Positions 23,101 to 38,100 are shown, counted from the stretch's first letter. The stretch is 64,000 nucleotides of DNA from Mytilisepta virgata (GCA_028015205.1 CM051521.1:98866513-98930512), one strand, 5' to 3'. A program made the numbers and translations. Notes: generated by a model not told the origin, from the letters alone.

Positions 23101-26100
23101 AAAGTTTTTGTGTGTGTAAGGCTAGTCCAAAGAAAAAACCAAACAAACTTGAAAAAGACTAAATGTGAAAGTATTATCAGTTGTATCAAAAATACCTAGT
23201 AGTATTTTATGTCCAGCCCACGAATATGGATGGGGCAGGCATACAGAGTTACCCCTGTCCACCCGTACATCCATACGTCTGGACTATGTGGTTAAGTTTT
23301 GCATTTAGGTTCATTTCTTTGGAACTAGGAATAGTGTATCAATGAAACTTCATCAGTGAATGGTTCTTGGGTAGTACTGAGCAGTCATACAAGAATTTGG
23401 TCATTATAAGCTACATTTTATGCTTGAGCAACTCTGGTTAAGATTTGCGTTAAGGTTCATTTCTTTGGAAGTAAGCATAATGTATCAATGAAACTTCATT
23501 AGTGGATGTGCCTTGGGTAGTAATGAGTAGTCATACAATAATTGGGTCATTACGACCTACATTTTATGCTTGAACGACTCTGTTTAAGTTTTGTGTTTAG
23601 GTTCATTTCTTTGGAATTAATTAAGCATAGGGTATCATTGAAGTAATACAATATGTGGGTCATATGTGATTAAGTTTTGTGTTTATTTGGATTTTAGGGA
23701 AGGGCATCGGTGTATTACAGACAAATTTCTAGTTTGTTAAGTGTTCAAGATGGAAATTAGAGTTATATAAAAAAAAATTAAAAAGTTGTATCCAAAAAAT
23801 TAAAAAATGAAGAAATGAAACCATCATTGATGGTTAAAGGTTTAAGAAAGAAATTGTTTATTTAATTGGGGTTTTAAGTCATTTTTAGCAAAATTGGCCA
23901 TATCATACATATGGAGGAACCTGGTGAATCTAAAGTGACCTATGACAGGAAAACTTGCAATCCTTGTCAGTGAAAAAAGAAGTTGAACACACCTCATCAA
24001 ATACTAGATGAGAACATGTTGACATGCTAGTCATTATAAGTGGTTACAATGAAGTACCTAGACCAATGAGCTACTATGCCCCCCTCCCCAAAAAAAAAAA
24101 AAAAAAAAGAGTGAGAATGGTTGGTTTTTGTACTTCCCGGTATGAAAGATTCTACAGTTGACTAAACAAATATTTTTTTTGTTTACAGAGATTCAAATAT
24201 TTACCTTAAGACATATTAACCGATATATTACGGATTGGATTTATCAGTAAACATATGCACAGAAATGCATCCTTTTAATAGAGGTAAACAACTGCACCTG
24301 TTGCATTGATAAGATTAAAAAGAATCTTATTCATATTTATCAATTTATATATAAATATTTTTTGCAGAACTTTTAATCTCAAAGTTATGCAGTGGACTAT
24401 GTTGTCCTGAGGAAGATGTGCAATCTGCAATTATGTTCATTATGGTTTACATCTTTGAAGGTGATTGGGAAGATCATTTGTCTCCTAGGCAACTAACTCA
24501 ACTGTGCGAAGATCTCGTCTGTGTATTAAATACTGCCAAAACTCAGATATTAATGATGAATTCCTTAGGTAAATATCAAGGTAACACACCTCCAGTGAAT
24601 GTTATGCAGATGTACCTAATTTTAGTTTTTATTTGAAGGTGAAATTCCATGTGTGCAATGTCAAACTAAAATAAACATCTTATTTATACTTTAGCATTAA
24701 AACATTATTATATCTATGGGTGTGAATAAGATATATCTTTTTTTTTCTTTTGCAAGCATTCTTTGTCTTTACCTAAAAATGAAAGAATATGGAGTTTATG
24801 GTAATGAGGCAACATCATGTTAGATAATAGAATACGAGGAAAATAAATGGAAATAGTGAGCGGTCAAAAGGGCTTTAATGTACAAAATGCAAAGACGAAC
24901 AAAACCAAATACAAAATCATAATAAAACAACAACCAAAGTAAAAAATTACCAATATGGCCTTGATCACCAGTATAAATAAAAAAATAAAAAGGTATTAAC
25001 AATTGGAAACCCAGGTATTGCTCATATTCTATTGTCATTTGAGCTTTTTCGCAATGTACTTGATTTCTAATGATATTTTATAATAAAATCATTCAAATAC
25101 ATAATACCTGTGATCTAGTGGTAAAGGCATCTAGGCATTGAAAAGCATAATTGAGATTAGATGCCTTGAATTTAATTAGATACATGTATATATCAATCCA
25201 TTTTGTAAACCGATATGAAATACTAGAAATTCTACAGTCTTGTCATCTTTTTTCATACAAAAAAATATTGGTTATGATAAATAATGGTTGACACTAACAT
25301 GCAGAACAAAATTTTGCTTTAGGTTTGAAAAAGAATATACTGGTAGCAGTAGTTCAAGTCCCAGTTTTTGCTTGCCTGGTCTAAAAGGATGAGTGAGCCA
25401 TTGCGCTACTGTACATCTGTCCTGCAATTATATTTACAAAAAAAAAACTGTTTTGAAACGATCAGGCAGTTTGCAACCAAACTTTTTGGTATAGGCCTAG
25501 CTTGGTCCCTTTTTAAAATTGCGACTGATTTTCTGGATATTTTACCAATAAAGGCTGCATGATGCAAAATAAAATATTCAGCAAAAAATTATTTTTTTAT
25601 TTTTATACTCAGAAAATATTTTGGTAACTTTAAATTTAATTTTGATTGTCAATAGAAGGTCCTTTTCAAAATTGTATCCACTAATTCCAACTCCTTTTGA
25701 CTAATTTAGCCACTGTTTCATTACTAAAATTTTAAAATTCAGCAAAAATATTTAAAGATCTGCACAATATTTGGAACCAACTTTCAGCAAAATGCCTCTT
25801 GGCAGGTCGTTTAAAAATTGTGTTCAGGAGCTGCATCCTGCTTCCAGTTTGGCCTTTTATGCTAAAAGGACTTTCAAAGTAATAGTTTTGGCAGAATATC
25901 AGTTGTGAGTAATACATGTTCAGAATTTACTTATTTATTCCTCTCTTTTTTATCACATTAATTTGCTATTCTATTGATTTTTGACTGTTTATATAATTAT
26001 ATGCATGTACCGAGTGAAAAGGAGTAATGAAACTAATGTACAAATTTGAGCAGCAGTAGGTATCCTCCAGACATGCATCTAAAGTTAATTATAACATAGA

Positions 26101-29100
26101 AGTGATTTGAGAGATCTGGTAACATTTTTCATCAGCAATTATGTAAATAGACAGTCTTAATGCACTTAAAAATCTATTTTGTGTAAATATACAAGAATAT
26201 TACATTATGTTAGAAAGAAATTTATAATGATTGAGTTGATATTACCTCCTCTGTTGGATGTTCTTTCCTTAATCTAATTTCATTTCAAACTTAAAGTAAA
26301 CTAGACAATTTTATTCTTATCTGAAACTGATGGTAAAAATTCTTAAGATTTGTTCAATAAGTGAGATTCATTTATCCAGTAGATATGAAAGGTATATAGG
26401 AATCAATCAAGTGTGTCTGGTCATGAGTATTTTAAGAGCAACTCCTTATAAACCTTAGGATGAAATTTAATGAAACTTCACACAAAGGTAGTATACCTTA
26501 TGAAGATATGCATCTGGTCCTACATCTTGAAGGAAGGAAAATTGGACTTTTTAATTGACAAACTCCTCCTAGATGGTTTGATGGAAATCAATGAATTTTA
26601 CTTCACACAAAGGTGTTACTTTATATGAATAAATGCATTAAGTAAAAAAACTCCAGGCTGATGTCTTGAAGAGGAGATAATAAAACTTAAGAATTTATTT
26701 GAATTATCCTGGTAATGCCCTTGTAAGTGCAACTCCACGTAAACAGTTGGATAGTATTTAATATAACTACCCAGTGTGAAAATTTTTACACAGCAAAAAG
26801 ATTTCTTGCATCTTCAAGTGGAGTTAATTTTATTAAGCTTTTATTTGATTCATCATATTGTATTGACTTAATAAGGTCAGCTCCTCCTAAATTGTTGGGT
26901 GGAATTTATTAAAACTTCATGCATAGGTAGTACACCATATGAAGATATGCATGAAGCAAAATAATTCTTGAACAACATTTTAAAGAAGGAGATAATTTGA
27001 TTTGTGCATTTATTTTATTCTCATATGGTATTTGACCTGGTAAGAAAACTTCACTTACCAGGTTGTGTGCTCTATATATATAGGTATGCATTAAGGCCAG
27101 CATAATTCCAAGTCAGTATTTTGGAAAGAATGGTATGGTTTGTGAGCTTACTTAGTAGACCTTCAGTCTTGAGGTTTATTCTTTTAACTTCATTACATCT
27201 TTTCACCTAAGAAATACTACCGGTAGTACAATGCAAATTAAGAGTACATTAACCAAGGCCTACTATACATAAATTCTTTTTTAATTAAAAAAAATTCAAA
27301 ATATACTTCCTGTAAAAATTTCAAACATTACCAAAATTATCATTCTTTTCAAGTCTAACTTAGCATTACTCATATACCAGTTTATAGGAAAATGCTTTAA
27401 CTGTTACTGTGAAAAGAAAGTGAGAAAATGATGTTTCTAAAACATTATTTTACAGTAATAATGAAATTATATGATATGTTAAAAATAATATTTAGATTAA
27501 TTAAAGTTTAGTCAAGAAGAAAATATCATATGACAGCATAATTTGAATTAACACATTTTCATGGTCTACTGAATAGTCTAAATGGTTACCAAATTTTGTC
27601 AGTCTGGTAGTTGTCATATTATTTCAAAATCATTTTCACAGTTCATTTAACAACAACAGGCTCCTGTGAATAGTAACATAAAGTTTAATTGCCCATTATC
27701 ATGTATCAGTAAAGATAATTTTGAAGAGGTATATCAAAATCTTATCCATGTACTTTTCATCTTATGTTAGTTGCATGGTCAATTGGGCAATAACAAATGA
27801 ACTGTGAGTTTTTCATTATTTATAATAGTCAGACTATTACTCAGGTTTCCCTGAATCTTTATTGTTGTCATTATACTCTAAGCCCATGTTAAATTTTCCT
27901 TTTTTCGGGAGGCCTCAATGGCTGAGTGGTCTAGATAGTTTATTGCAAACTAGTAATTATCACTAAAATATCAACAATGAGGTTTTGAGTTCGAGCTATC
28001 TACCAATAAACATGAGCCTGTGAGTTTGAGCTATCTACCAATAATCACTAGCCTGTCAACAGTGAGGCTGTGAGTTTGAACTATCTACCAATAATCACTA
28101 GCCTGTCAACAGTGAGGCCCTGAGTTTGAGCAAAATACCAATAATCACTAGCCTTTCAACAGTGAGGCTCTGAATTTGAGCAAAATACTAATAATCACTA
28201 GTCTGTCAACATGAGTCTGTGAGTTTGAGCAATCTACCAATAATCACTAGCCTGTCAATATTGAGTCTGTAATTTCAAGCAAACTACCAATAATCACTAG
28301 CCTGTAAATCGTGAGGCTGTGAGTTTGAGCAAACAACCAATAATCTCTAGTCTGTCAACATGAGTCTGTGAGTACGAGCAATCTACCAATAATCACTAGC
28401 CTGTCAACAATGAGGCTCTGAGTTTGAGCAAAATACCAATAATCACTATCCTGTCAATATTGGTGCTACCATTTCAAGCAAACTACCAATCATTGCTAGC
28501 CTGTCAACATTGAGGCTGTAAAATCAAGCAAACTACCAATAATCAGCATTGGGACTGTGAGTTCAAATCCGACTCATGGACAAGGCGTGGTCGACTCCAA
28601 TCTTAATCTATGAAGATTGTCTCTCTTGCCAAAGTTCAGTTGATTTCTGGGGATATTTGTGCTTCCTTCATCAATAACTATACCTGCTGTAACAATACAA
28701 CCAAGTGCACTGAAATGTCATAAAACCCAAACTAAATCTAAAGGTTTTTTTTAAACTCCTTAGAAACCAGAAAAATAATTAAAACCAAGGATTGTTCTAT
28801 GGTTCTCCATCTGAATTATATTTGATGACCCTTAGGAAAGTTGTCAAGAATTGGACCCATCCTTTTTGTCTCTGACAAACAATGTTCAAGATGAAGCATA
28901 GTGTTGATAATTCGGTTGTGGTATAGGGTATCATGACATAGAAGTTTTTTTTAACCTTCAATTTTAATTTTATCAAATGTAGATAGATTTCCATAAAATT
29001 TGAACATAACATTCGAGTAAACTCAGTCATGAAATCCAATATTGATGGTGGGAAATTTGAAAATACATTATATTTATCTTCTGAGTCACAAGTGGGATCA

Positions 29101-32100
29101 AAAGTTTTTGAGAATATAAATATTTAATAATTTTAAAGTTCACAATAACAATTTAATTCTGTTTTGAAGGTTTATTAACCAAGTTAATATTAAGTGACAA
29201 ATGGATAAAGTTTTTGCTGTCCCTGACTGTTGATGGTGTCTCTTTGTTGACTGTTCTCAAGAAGATGATAGCCAGTCCTGTAGAAGTAGTCCAGCAATTA
29301 TCTATACAGATATTGTCATGTATCATTGAAAGAGATGTCCAGCATGAATACTGTTATGAAATTCTGCAGTCAGACCTTGTAGGTATGACAGTATACTGTG
29401 CATAATGTGAATTCTTTGATGTGATTTTATAAATTTATAAGAAGTGACATTAGTTACATAGGTTCAGGCAAGAGTGTAGTAGATTTTACAATGCCCTATG
29501 AACTCTTGCACCCTTAGCCAGGACATGAAAATATATATTTTACTTGAAAGTTTAAATTGTGGATTTAAAAGAAACTAGAGTAGGAACAGTCTTGTTCAAA
29601 ATTGAATTTCTTTTGTAATATTTTAATAAAAAATATAATTAAATATATATAACATTATAAAATTAATGTTTATTATAATTGTTCATTGGTAAATAAAACT
29701 TCATGCTGCCTTTATCTTGTTTTTCATGGTTTTTAAAATAACATTTTATGACATCTACAACATGTAAATAAATTTCATGATGATGTCATGGGTGGGGCAA
29801 AATTTTAACACTGGCTAACAGCCAATCAAATTACTTCTTTATATTGCATACAAAATAATGAGTTTTATAAAAGTAACTAAACACTAGCAGTACTATTTTA
29901 CATAAACATTACTTTAGAACCAAATGTCTGAATGTTTTTTTTTCTTTTTGGTCAATTTGATCACATGTTTTGACCAAAAATAACAATTTGAATTCTTGTG
30001 TACTGGTAGACAGTAAAATAATTTTGGGTAATTGCTATATAGTTTTATATGTTTTTGACAGAATTCTTATTTGAGAAATTAAACACCAGAAACACCCAGA
30101 ATATAGAGTAAGATTAATAACTTGTCTTCCAACGTCTGTGTGAAGGGGAATAACTGTGGATTTTTTATCTTGTGAATATACTTTGTTCTGTGAAATTGTT
30201 TTCTCAGGAAAATGTCTGCTATTGTTTTTTTCCAAGGAAAGACTTTAGTAGTAAAATCTTTTCTATAGCCATATTTTTCTTTCCACTGTTTCAGTTTACT
30301 AAACAAAAGTGTCTGAAAAAGGTTTACCGTTGGGGAACTATTAAAAAAGTGAGGCTTGGTTTATTGTGAGGATTAAAAAAAAAAAAGAACATACGTGCAA
30401 GAAAGTAAAAGAGGAAATTATTTCATATGAAATATTATCCATGATAAATTATTACATGAAAAATTATTAAATTTTCTTTACGGGGAAAATATTTAATTAT
30501 AAACAAGAAATTAAAACATTTCAAATTTGGTGCGTACGATTATCGTTTCTGTACTGAATGTCCTAGGGTTTGCTTATAATTCTAATGTTGTAAAAACAAT
30601 ATGAAACCTTTAAGAACAGAAGGACCGTAAAACAGATATGAATAACCTTTGCATGTATATACTGATATATGAAAACTGATTTTGTATGTACATGTAAATT
30701 CCACAACGCATGTCAATATAACTTCATAATTCGAGTCACATGAACATATCTCATCCTGAATATGGGGGGGGGAACGCTGAATTATCATGACTCTATGTAC
30801 TGGAATAAAGTTTTAAATTGGGACCAATTTTCAAAATCAGAAAAAAGATAGAGCGACTCTATCAGGCCATTATGTGAGGTCAAATAATCGAGCAATGAAA
30901 ATGACCGTTCCATTTCCTATTCCATGTATTCATATTGTGTCGAACATCCTTTTGCTAATCTATAGCGCATTTAAGTGTATTGCAGCGTGATACCGAGCTC
31001 GAGGCTGACCTTAATTTAGCCAGTTGCAATTGTGAAATATATATAGCTGACCTAAATCAGCTCGTCTCACTAGTATTTTCTTAATATAGGATATATAATA
31101 ATATATTGTTGTATTCATCATCTTCCATTTTGATGGATTGATAAAGAACAAGTTAATACTCAGTTTTTATTACAACAATGAACTATTTCATATAGTAAGA
31201 CAATAAATTATTATCCTGAACATTGTTTGGAATGAGATAAAATCATTAAAAGAAGGAAAAAATTTCATAAAGGAGGAATGAATGTAATAGATAAATAATA
31301 TCCCATGAAAACTATTCCATATTAAAAATTTTCCTTTGGAAACAATTTCACCCGGAAGAATTATGGTTTATAAATACACATATCTGGAAGACTGGTTTAG
31401 AGTATTTGTTTAACTTGATATTTACTTTTTGAATGTTAATGTTTTAAAATTGATTTTTGGTAGAATTTTCTGTTTTGTTAGAAAAGTTTGAACAATACAT
31501 TTTAATATCCATGTTGATGTTCTTTATTTCCCTAAATTTTGCTCCACAGTCTTAAAGACTGACTTAAATAAATTACAACTCTTACTTGGAAGTGAAAATG
31601 TTACATGAATGGAAAAAATGATCATGATACTTCTTGATGTCATGAATATTACAAAAATTCAATAATTTTTTATTATTAAATGAACAGCAGTAGATGATAG
31701 TAATTTGTCCTTGATACTTTGTAAGCTTTGTACCTTTAATTTCAGCTCCTGCTACATAGATGATGTTTTATCACTCAACAATTCACGTTTTGGGAATTCT
31801 TGCATCTCATCTATCCCAATAAGCTCGAAATTAAGGATACCACAGTCACTGTCAAGTCTGCATCTTATCTTGACCTTCACCTTGAAATTGACACCATAGG
31901 AAAGTTGAATACAAAACTTTATGACAAACGGGATGACTTTGACTTTCTAATCATCATCTTCCCATTTTTGAGTGGCAATATTCCAGAAGTGCTGGCATAT
32001 GGAGTATATATTTCACAACTCATACGTTATTCCAAAGCTTGTGATATATACATTGACTTCGTGGACAGAGCCTGGCTCCTAAAAGAAAAGTTGCTCAGAC

Positions 32101-35100
32101 AGTGGTATGTTTCTCCTAAGTTACAGTCATAATTATTAAAGTTTTATGGATGTCATCATGACTTGATTGACAGGTATGAAAAAACTGTTTCCCAAATGAA
32201 AATGGACCTGTTCCATTGATGTTGTCCCTTCCTCATACTGTATTTGATATGGGCATCATGGTTGGTGTCCAGCAGGAAGCAGAGACTGCTTACTTTTCCG
32301 GGGCACTTGAGTCTATCCCTTGTTTTTTTGGTGGGGTCCATGTTGTTTATACTTTTTTATTTTTTAATTGTAGTGGATTTATTGTTTTGGTCTTGTGTTT
32401 GTTGTTCTCAGGTGTTTGCCTATTGTTTGGATTTTCCCCTCCTTCGAATATCCCTGGTATTTCTTGACTTTACTTGTACTTTGATGCAGTTTCATGATTT
32501 TGTGCTGTTTTTTTTTTCAGATACATATTTAAATGTTTGTTACCACTATGTCAGCTTGAAGTATTTTATACAAGGAATCATTCAGTCTATGGTATGTACG
32601 ATAAAGAGAGATTTTAAATTCATAAGTATTTACTTTATATGCTAAGTGATGGTGAATGATTCTTGGCTCAAGAATGAATGAAACCCACTAATCATAATTA
32701 TAGTTTTATTAATTTAATCATAAAGATGTTTTAGAATATTTCTTCTTGTTATCTGCTGTATGTAACTATAAGAATTGTTGTGTCTCTGATTTTATTTAAT
32801 TTTTTTGGTATCGGACCATTAGTAAAAAAATAGTTGATATTTCATGAATTCCTTATACAGGTATAGAAGTACTTCTAAAGACATTACACACCTTGAAGAC
32901 AATGAATCATTTCATTCTTACCAAAAAAGTTTTGGAAATAATAAGTATTATCTTTGAAAGGTAATAATATATACAGAATACCATTACATGTACATGCATA
33001 GTCAGAAAATGTAACTTTATTTTAATCTGCCTTCAAACAGGCAACATTGTGCAATGCATGCCAGCAATTTCTTGCATGTTTTGAATGAGTTTAAATAAAA
33101 CTATATATTGTCTTTCTGCATACATATTTTGTCTGTATCCTGCAACTGAAAAAAACTATTCAAATAAAAAAATATCCTTTTTTACAGGAAATAAAGAATG
33201 TGGCATTGTGAATCAAAGTTGTAAACCACTTTATAATACAAATTGTCATTTGAGTATTGGATATGTTACCAGTGGATTTTATTAGGTCACTAATCTAAAA
33301 AGCCGAAGTTTATTTAGCTCCTTTTATTTAGCCAATATTCAGCCATAAGCATAGATAATTGCTGTGGAATATGAATTGACTTTTTATACATAATTTACAA
33401 GTTTCATAGCCCATACTTACCTTGTATGCATAACAGTAAAGTAAAAACAACAGATAACTGTGAATTCCAAATTCACTGTGTTAGATTATTATTCTGATTG
33501 GTAGAAAAATGACAATAATGCCATTTGTCAAATTAAGAATTTCAAAATTGGCAATAAGTTTAATCTGTTTCATTTTAATTTTAGACAACCTGGTAAATCC
33601 CCATTATTTGTGAACAGTACCACATTGAAATTGTGTATTGATGTGACAGTGGGTGTTGTAGACCACAGTCATCCAGGTGTCTTCTTAGCTGCATTAGAAA
33701 TGGCAAGAAATTTTTTCAGGTATATATATGTAAAAGTCAGAATGAATATTCAAATATAAGGACATGAAATACTTGTCATTGAAAACATGGTATTGCACTA
33801 AGAAGATCATGAGGTTATTATGTTTCTACAGCTAACACTAAAGAAGCACTATAATTTACCCACCAGCAAATACTGGTGTCAGAACTTAAACAAAAGTCAT
33901 CAAACTTTCCTAATGCATAAGAATACACCATATAGAAAATATTTAACAGACAGAGTAATTTAGTTCACAACAGTCAATGCTGCTGTTTGTCATCTCACAG
34001 TCAGTAAAAGAATTAAGTGAAAATTTTTAGGATTATTATGTAAAACAGGTAGATATGATGTACATTTCATGTTTAATTTTTGCAGTTTCCCAGCCCTAAA
34101 CATGGATATAAACATTTCCCTTAAGAGGGTAGTTTTTTATCACTTTAACTCATAGATTTTAGCTAGACATTCAGTGAAACGTGCCAAGATTACAAAGTGT
34201 TAATGTGCATATCCTACTTGTTTAATTTTTTTAATACTTTTTTTGGAGTTGGGAGGGAGAGGGGGGTCCCATTCTTGAAAATAGAATTGGTCATTCTTAA
34301 AGTTACCTTGATTTTTGGAAGTCTGCAGGCCTTGATACTTTTCTCTGGAAAATTTGTTATGTATATTGATATGGAGACATCTGTTTTGGATCCCAGAAGC
34401 AAAATTGTATATTTTATTTTTGTGAATAGGCCTTGTATTGAATAAGTAGATGTTTTATTATTCAGGAAGGACCACATGTTAAAACCAGTCCCAGTACCAG
34501 ATTTGAAGGTCATTCTTGAGAAAATGACAGCCAAAGTACAATTTTTTGTCTCTGAAACTGGCATGTTTGAAAAGAAAAAGTCAGGGAATAAAGTTATTCA
34601 GATTAGTAGTGCTTATTGTGAGGCTATACTGGCTGCAGGCAGGTAGGTTTTATGTACATTTATTGTGAGGCTATACTGGCTGCAGGCAGGTAGGTTTTAT
34701 CTATATTTATTGTGAGGCTATACTGGCTGCAGGCAGGTAGGTTTTATCTACATTTATTGTGAGGCTATACTGGCTGCAGGCAGGTAGGTTTTATCTATAT
34801 TTATTGTGAGGCTATACTGGCTGCAGGCAGGTAGGTTTTATCTATATTTATTGTGAGGCTATACTGGCTGCAGGCAGGTAGGTTTTATCTATATTTATTG
34901 TGAGGCTATACTGGCTGCAGGCAGGTAGGTTTTATCTACATTTATTGTGAGGCTATACTGGCTGCAGGCAGGTAGGTTTTATCTATATTTATTGTGAGGC
35001 TATACTGGCTGCAGGCAGGTAGGTTTTATCTATATTTATTGTGAGGCTATACTGGCTGCAGGCAGGTAGGTTTTATCTACATTTATTGGGAGGCTATACT

Positions 35101-38100
35101 GGCTGCAGGCAGGTAGGTTTTATGTACATTAATTTGGCTGTCTCAATTAATGTTATCAATTTTATGTTAATTTATTCACAAATTTCTATGTAATAATCTT
35201 TTATGTTTTGTACAATGAGACAGATACTTATGTATCTTTAGTTGTCTGGTTCTCCAAATGCCAATTGTTGTCAAAGATATCTAATAAAAACTGAAGTATG
35301 TAAACCATTATTTCAAAGATTTTAATACAATTTTTCATCTTAAATTTACAATTATTATAAGCAATCAGTTTATTCTTTGTTGGTATTCAGTGTGTTACAG
35401 ATTTGGCTTAGAACTCTACTTCAGTGAAATAAATGAATCTCAAATTTGCAATCTTTTAGTTTAGTATTGTTTTAATTATATTAAGTTTAAAGTTATTTGA
35501 TCTCTTTTCATTTAAAGATAAAATTGAAAATATGTATGAAGGGGAGTACCTGTAATGTAAATGTATTTTTTTACTTTGACTTTCTTCTTTACAAAGGTTA
35601 GTTTTAGATTGTAAGAAGGATCCTTCTACATGTATGTCTGCATTTCTGGCACCCAATGTTGTGGACAGTAAAGGATCAACAATTGACAGTCTAGGAGATT
35701 TGGTTGTACAGATCTTTACACACAGTTCTGTTTGTTTGACTGTGGTAAAGTATTTCACATTTCTTAAAAACAATTTTCACAAGTTTATTACATACATCTT
35801 TATTTGCATTTTACTACCATATGGGTCAAGAAATTTTACAAACAGACAACATAATAACAACAAAAAATTAACACAATCATAACAATATCAATATAAGTGA
35901 TGGTTAATGAGACATTGACTGACAGAGACCTCATTTTCACAATTATAATTACTGCTTTATAAAGTCACAAATCTCAGACAAAAGTTCTTTTGGAGGACAA
36001 AGAATAGTTTTAATTTTATGAATGGTTGGTTGGTGTTGAAATTTGAAATGATTTTTGGAATATTACAAAACAACTGTTCCCGTAAAGTTAAATTCAGTTT
36101 GCAATGTAGAAAAAAATGCTGTTCATCATCATCTCAAGGCAATTTTTACATATCATTCTGTTCTCTCTTTGGATATTTTATATTTACCAGTTTTTATTAA
36201 AATAAGTAAAGCATGCTTTCTTAGATACTTAGTTAAGTACAAATGTAAAAGACAATATCCCAATTAACAGAACAACAAAACATGTTGGTAACATCTTTAC
36301 ATCATCACATGGCTATCAACAGCGAGCAATAGCCAATGCCACAAGACAGACATTAAATAGCAACAAAACATCACTGGGGCTTCATACAGTTTTTAATAAT
36401 TTTTCAGCCATATTGGAAAGCTTGGACAAAACATTGGTCATTTTTTGTTAACAGAAACATCACTTTCATTTCTGAATATATGTTGATAGAAGTTAAATGC
36501 TGTTTTATTGATGCCATGAACTATATTTCAGGATCTTTTAGATGAGACATGTAATCCAATGCAGTGTTGTCTTCTGTTCAAAGTTCTGAACTGTCTACAA
36601 AAACTTGATCCATCTCAGCATAAGAACACCATACTACAGCTGACAAATGGTGGATTATTGTCCAAAGCTGTCAACGTACGATGTTGTCTGAGGTATGGTT
36701 TCAATAATAAGGAATAAGATAAATAAAAATGAAGAACTTCACAGAAAATAAGTTTATTATAAATTTTATTATAAAAGTTTATTATAAAAATAGTTTAACT
36801 ACATAGACAGATAGGTAGGAATTTCTGCTGTATGTTGTTCTCTTCTGTGTTTGCTGTTCAGAATACTGATTGTTGGTGATAAGATTTAGTTTTGGTATAT
36901 TAAACTTAGTAGTACTATAAGGCTAATGATCATCAGTAATACTGTGTAGACCACTTTGCCACCAAGGCCTTTGATAGTACTTGATAATAGTAATTGGTTA
37001 AGGCATAGGAATTTAACGCTTTGAATATTTTTGTTATGACAGTTTGTAAAATTAAGAGAAAACTTTTTTGCAGAGATTTCCATACAGAGTTGCAGGTAAT
37101 CGACCCTTGCCTACTTTCATGGTTTATTATTTTGTATGAATGTGACAACAAAGATGGTTGCTGCCCTGGAGAACTGGAAATTGATATCAATAATATTACT
37201 GGTATTTTATGAATTTAATCTTTATTGAATATTTTGAGATTTAAGATGTTGTAGCTAGTATTAATTAGAGTAGAATTAAAAATATCTTCTTGTGAAGACA
37301 CAATTTAGATGTAAGGATCTTATTTATTATTACCCAAATAAACCAATATGAAATTCAAAATCTATTTTCAGGATCTAATAAATCACATCTGGAATAATAA
37401 AAATGGGATATTCATTTTCTTAGAATATTTTACTTTTCAAGAAAAGTACACTGTTATTGTGAGTTTGAATCCAGCTCTAGGTAAGATGCATTATATTCTG
37501 ATGTTAATGACAAGGATGACGATTTTTTTTCTTGTTGATGGTTCTGTCCTAGTCCTTACACAGATAAAACTGGTCACTACAATATAGCATAAAACCTAGA
37601 TAAACAAACAACAAAGCAAAAACAAGAAATATATAATAAATAATAAATGCATTCATCTTTGTAGTACATGTATACAGTCAAACCTGTCTATAAAGGGCAC
37701 CCAAGGGACAAGAAAAAATTGCCCTTTATGAGCAGGTGCCCTCTATACAGAGTTTAATTTTATATGGTTTGTCCATGAAAGGGCCTTTACATTGTGCCCT
37801 TTATAGGCAGTGATATGCTATATAGAGGTGCCCTTTGAAACAGGTTTGACTATATATGAATCTGTATCATCCACTATACAGTTTTTTACATAGACAATGT
37901 CAAATCTGTGTTGAATGCCATATCATTGCAATCTACAAGTATCAATTTTAACCTATGGCATATACAGATTTTGTTTTGCATTTTACCCACTTTATCAGAT
38001 AATTCAATTGAAATGAACAGATCTGTTTTATTTGCTATGTTGATTTTGTGCAGTCAGTGTCTTTGTGGCATCACCTTTACAGAGCTAATTCAGTTAATCT

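Noticed and set aside
25097..25365. Another tRNA-like segment (CTAGTGGTAAAGGCATC, and AGTTCAAGTCCC at 25353)
   Set aside because: A-box-like and B-box-like words are about 240 bases apart with no cloverleaf; perhaps a decayed SINE, but not supported well enough to list.
27905..27990. A functional tRNA gene
   Set aside because: The A box is good, but the sequence after it cannot form the anticodon and T arms at normal spacing; the whole is better explained as a SINE head.
27905..28560. CRISPR-like array of 50-base repeats
   Set aside because: Units are contiguous tandem repeats with no unique spacers, in a eukaryotic intron.
34214..34564. 116-codon minus-strand open frame
   Set aside because: It is antisense to exon 9 of the MEI1-like gene and the preceding intron; the sense exon has proper splice sites and phase.
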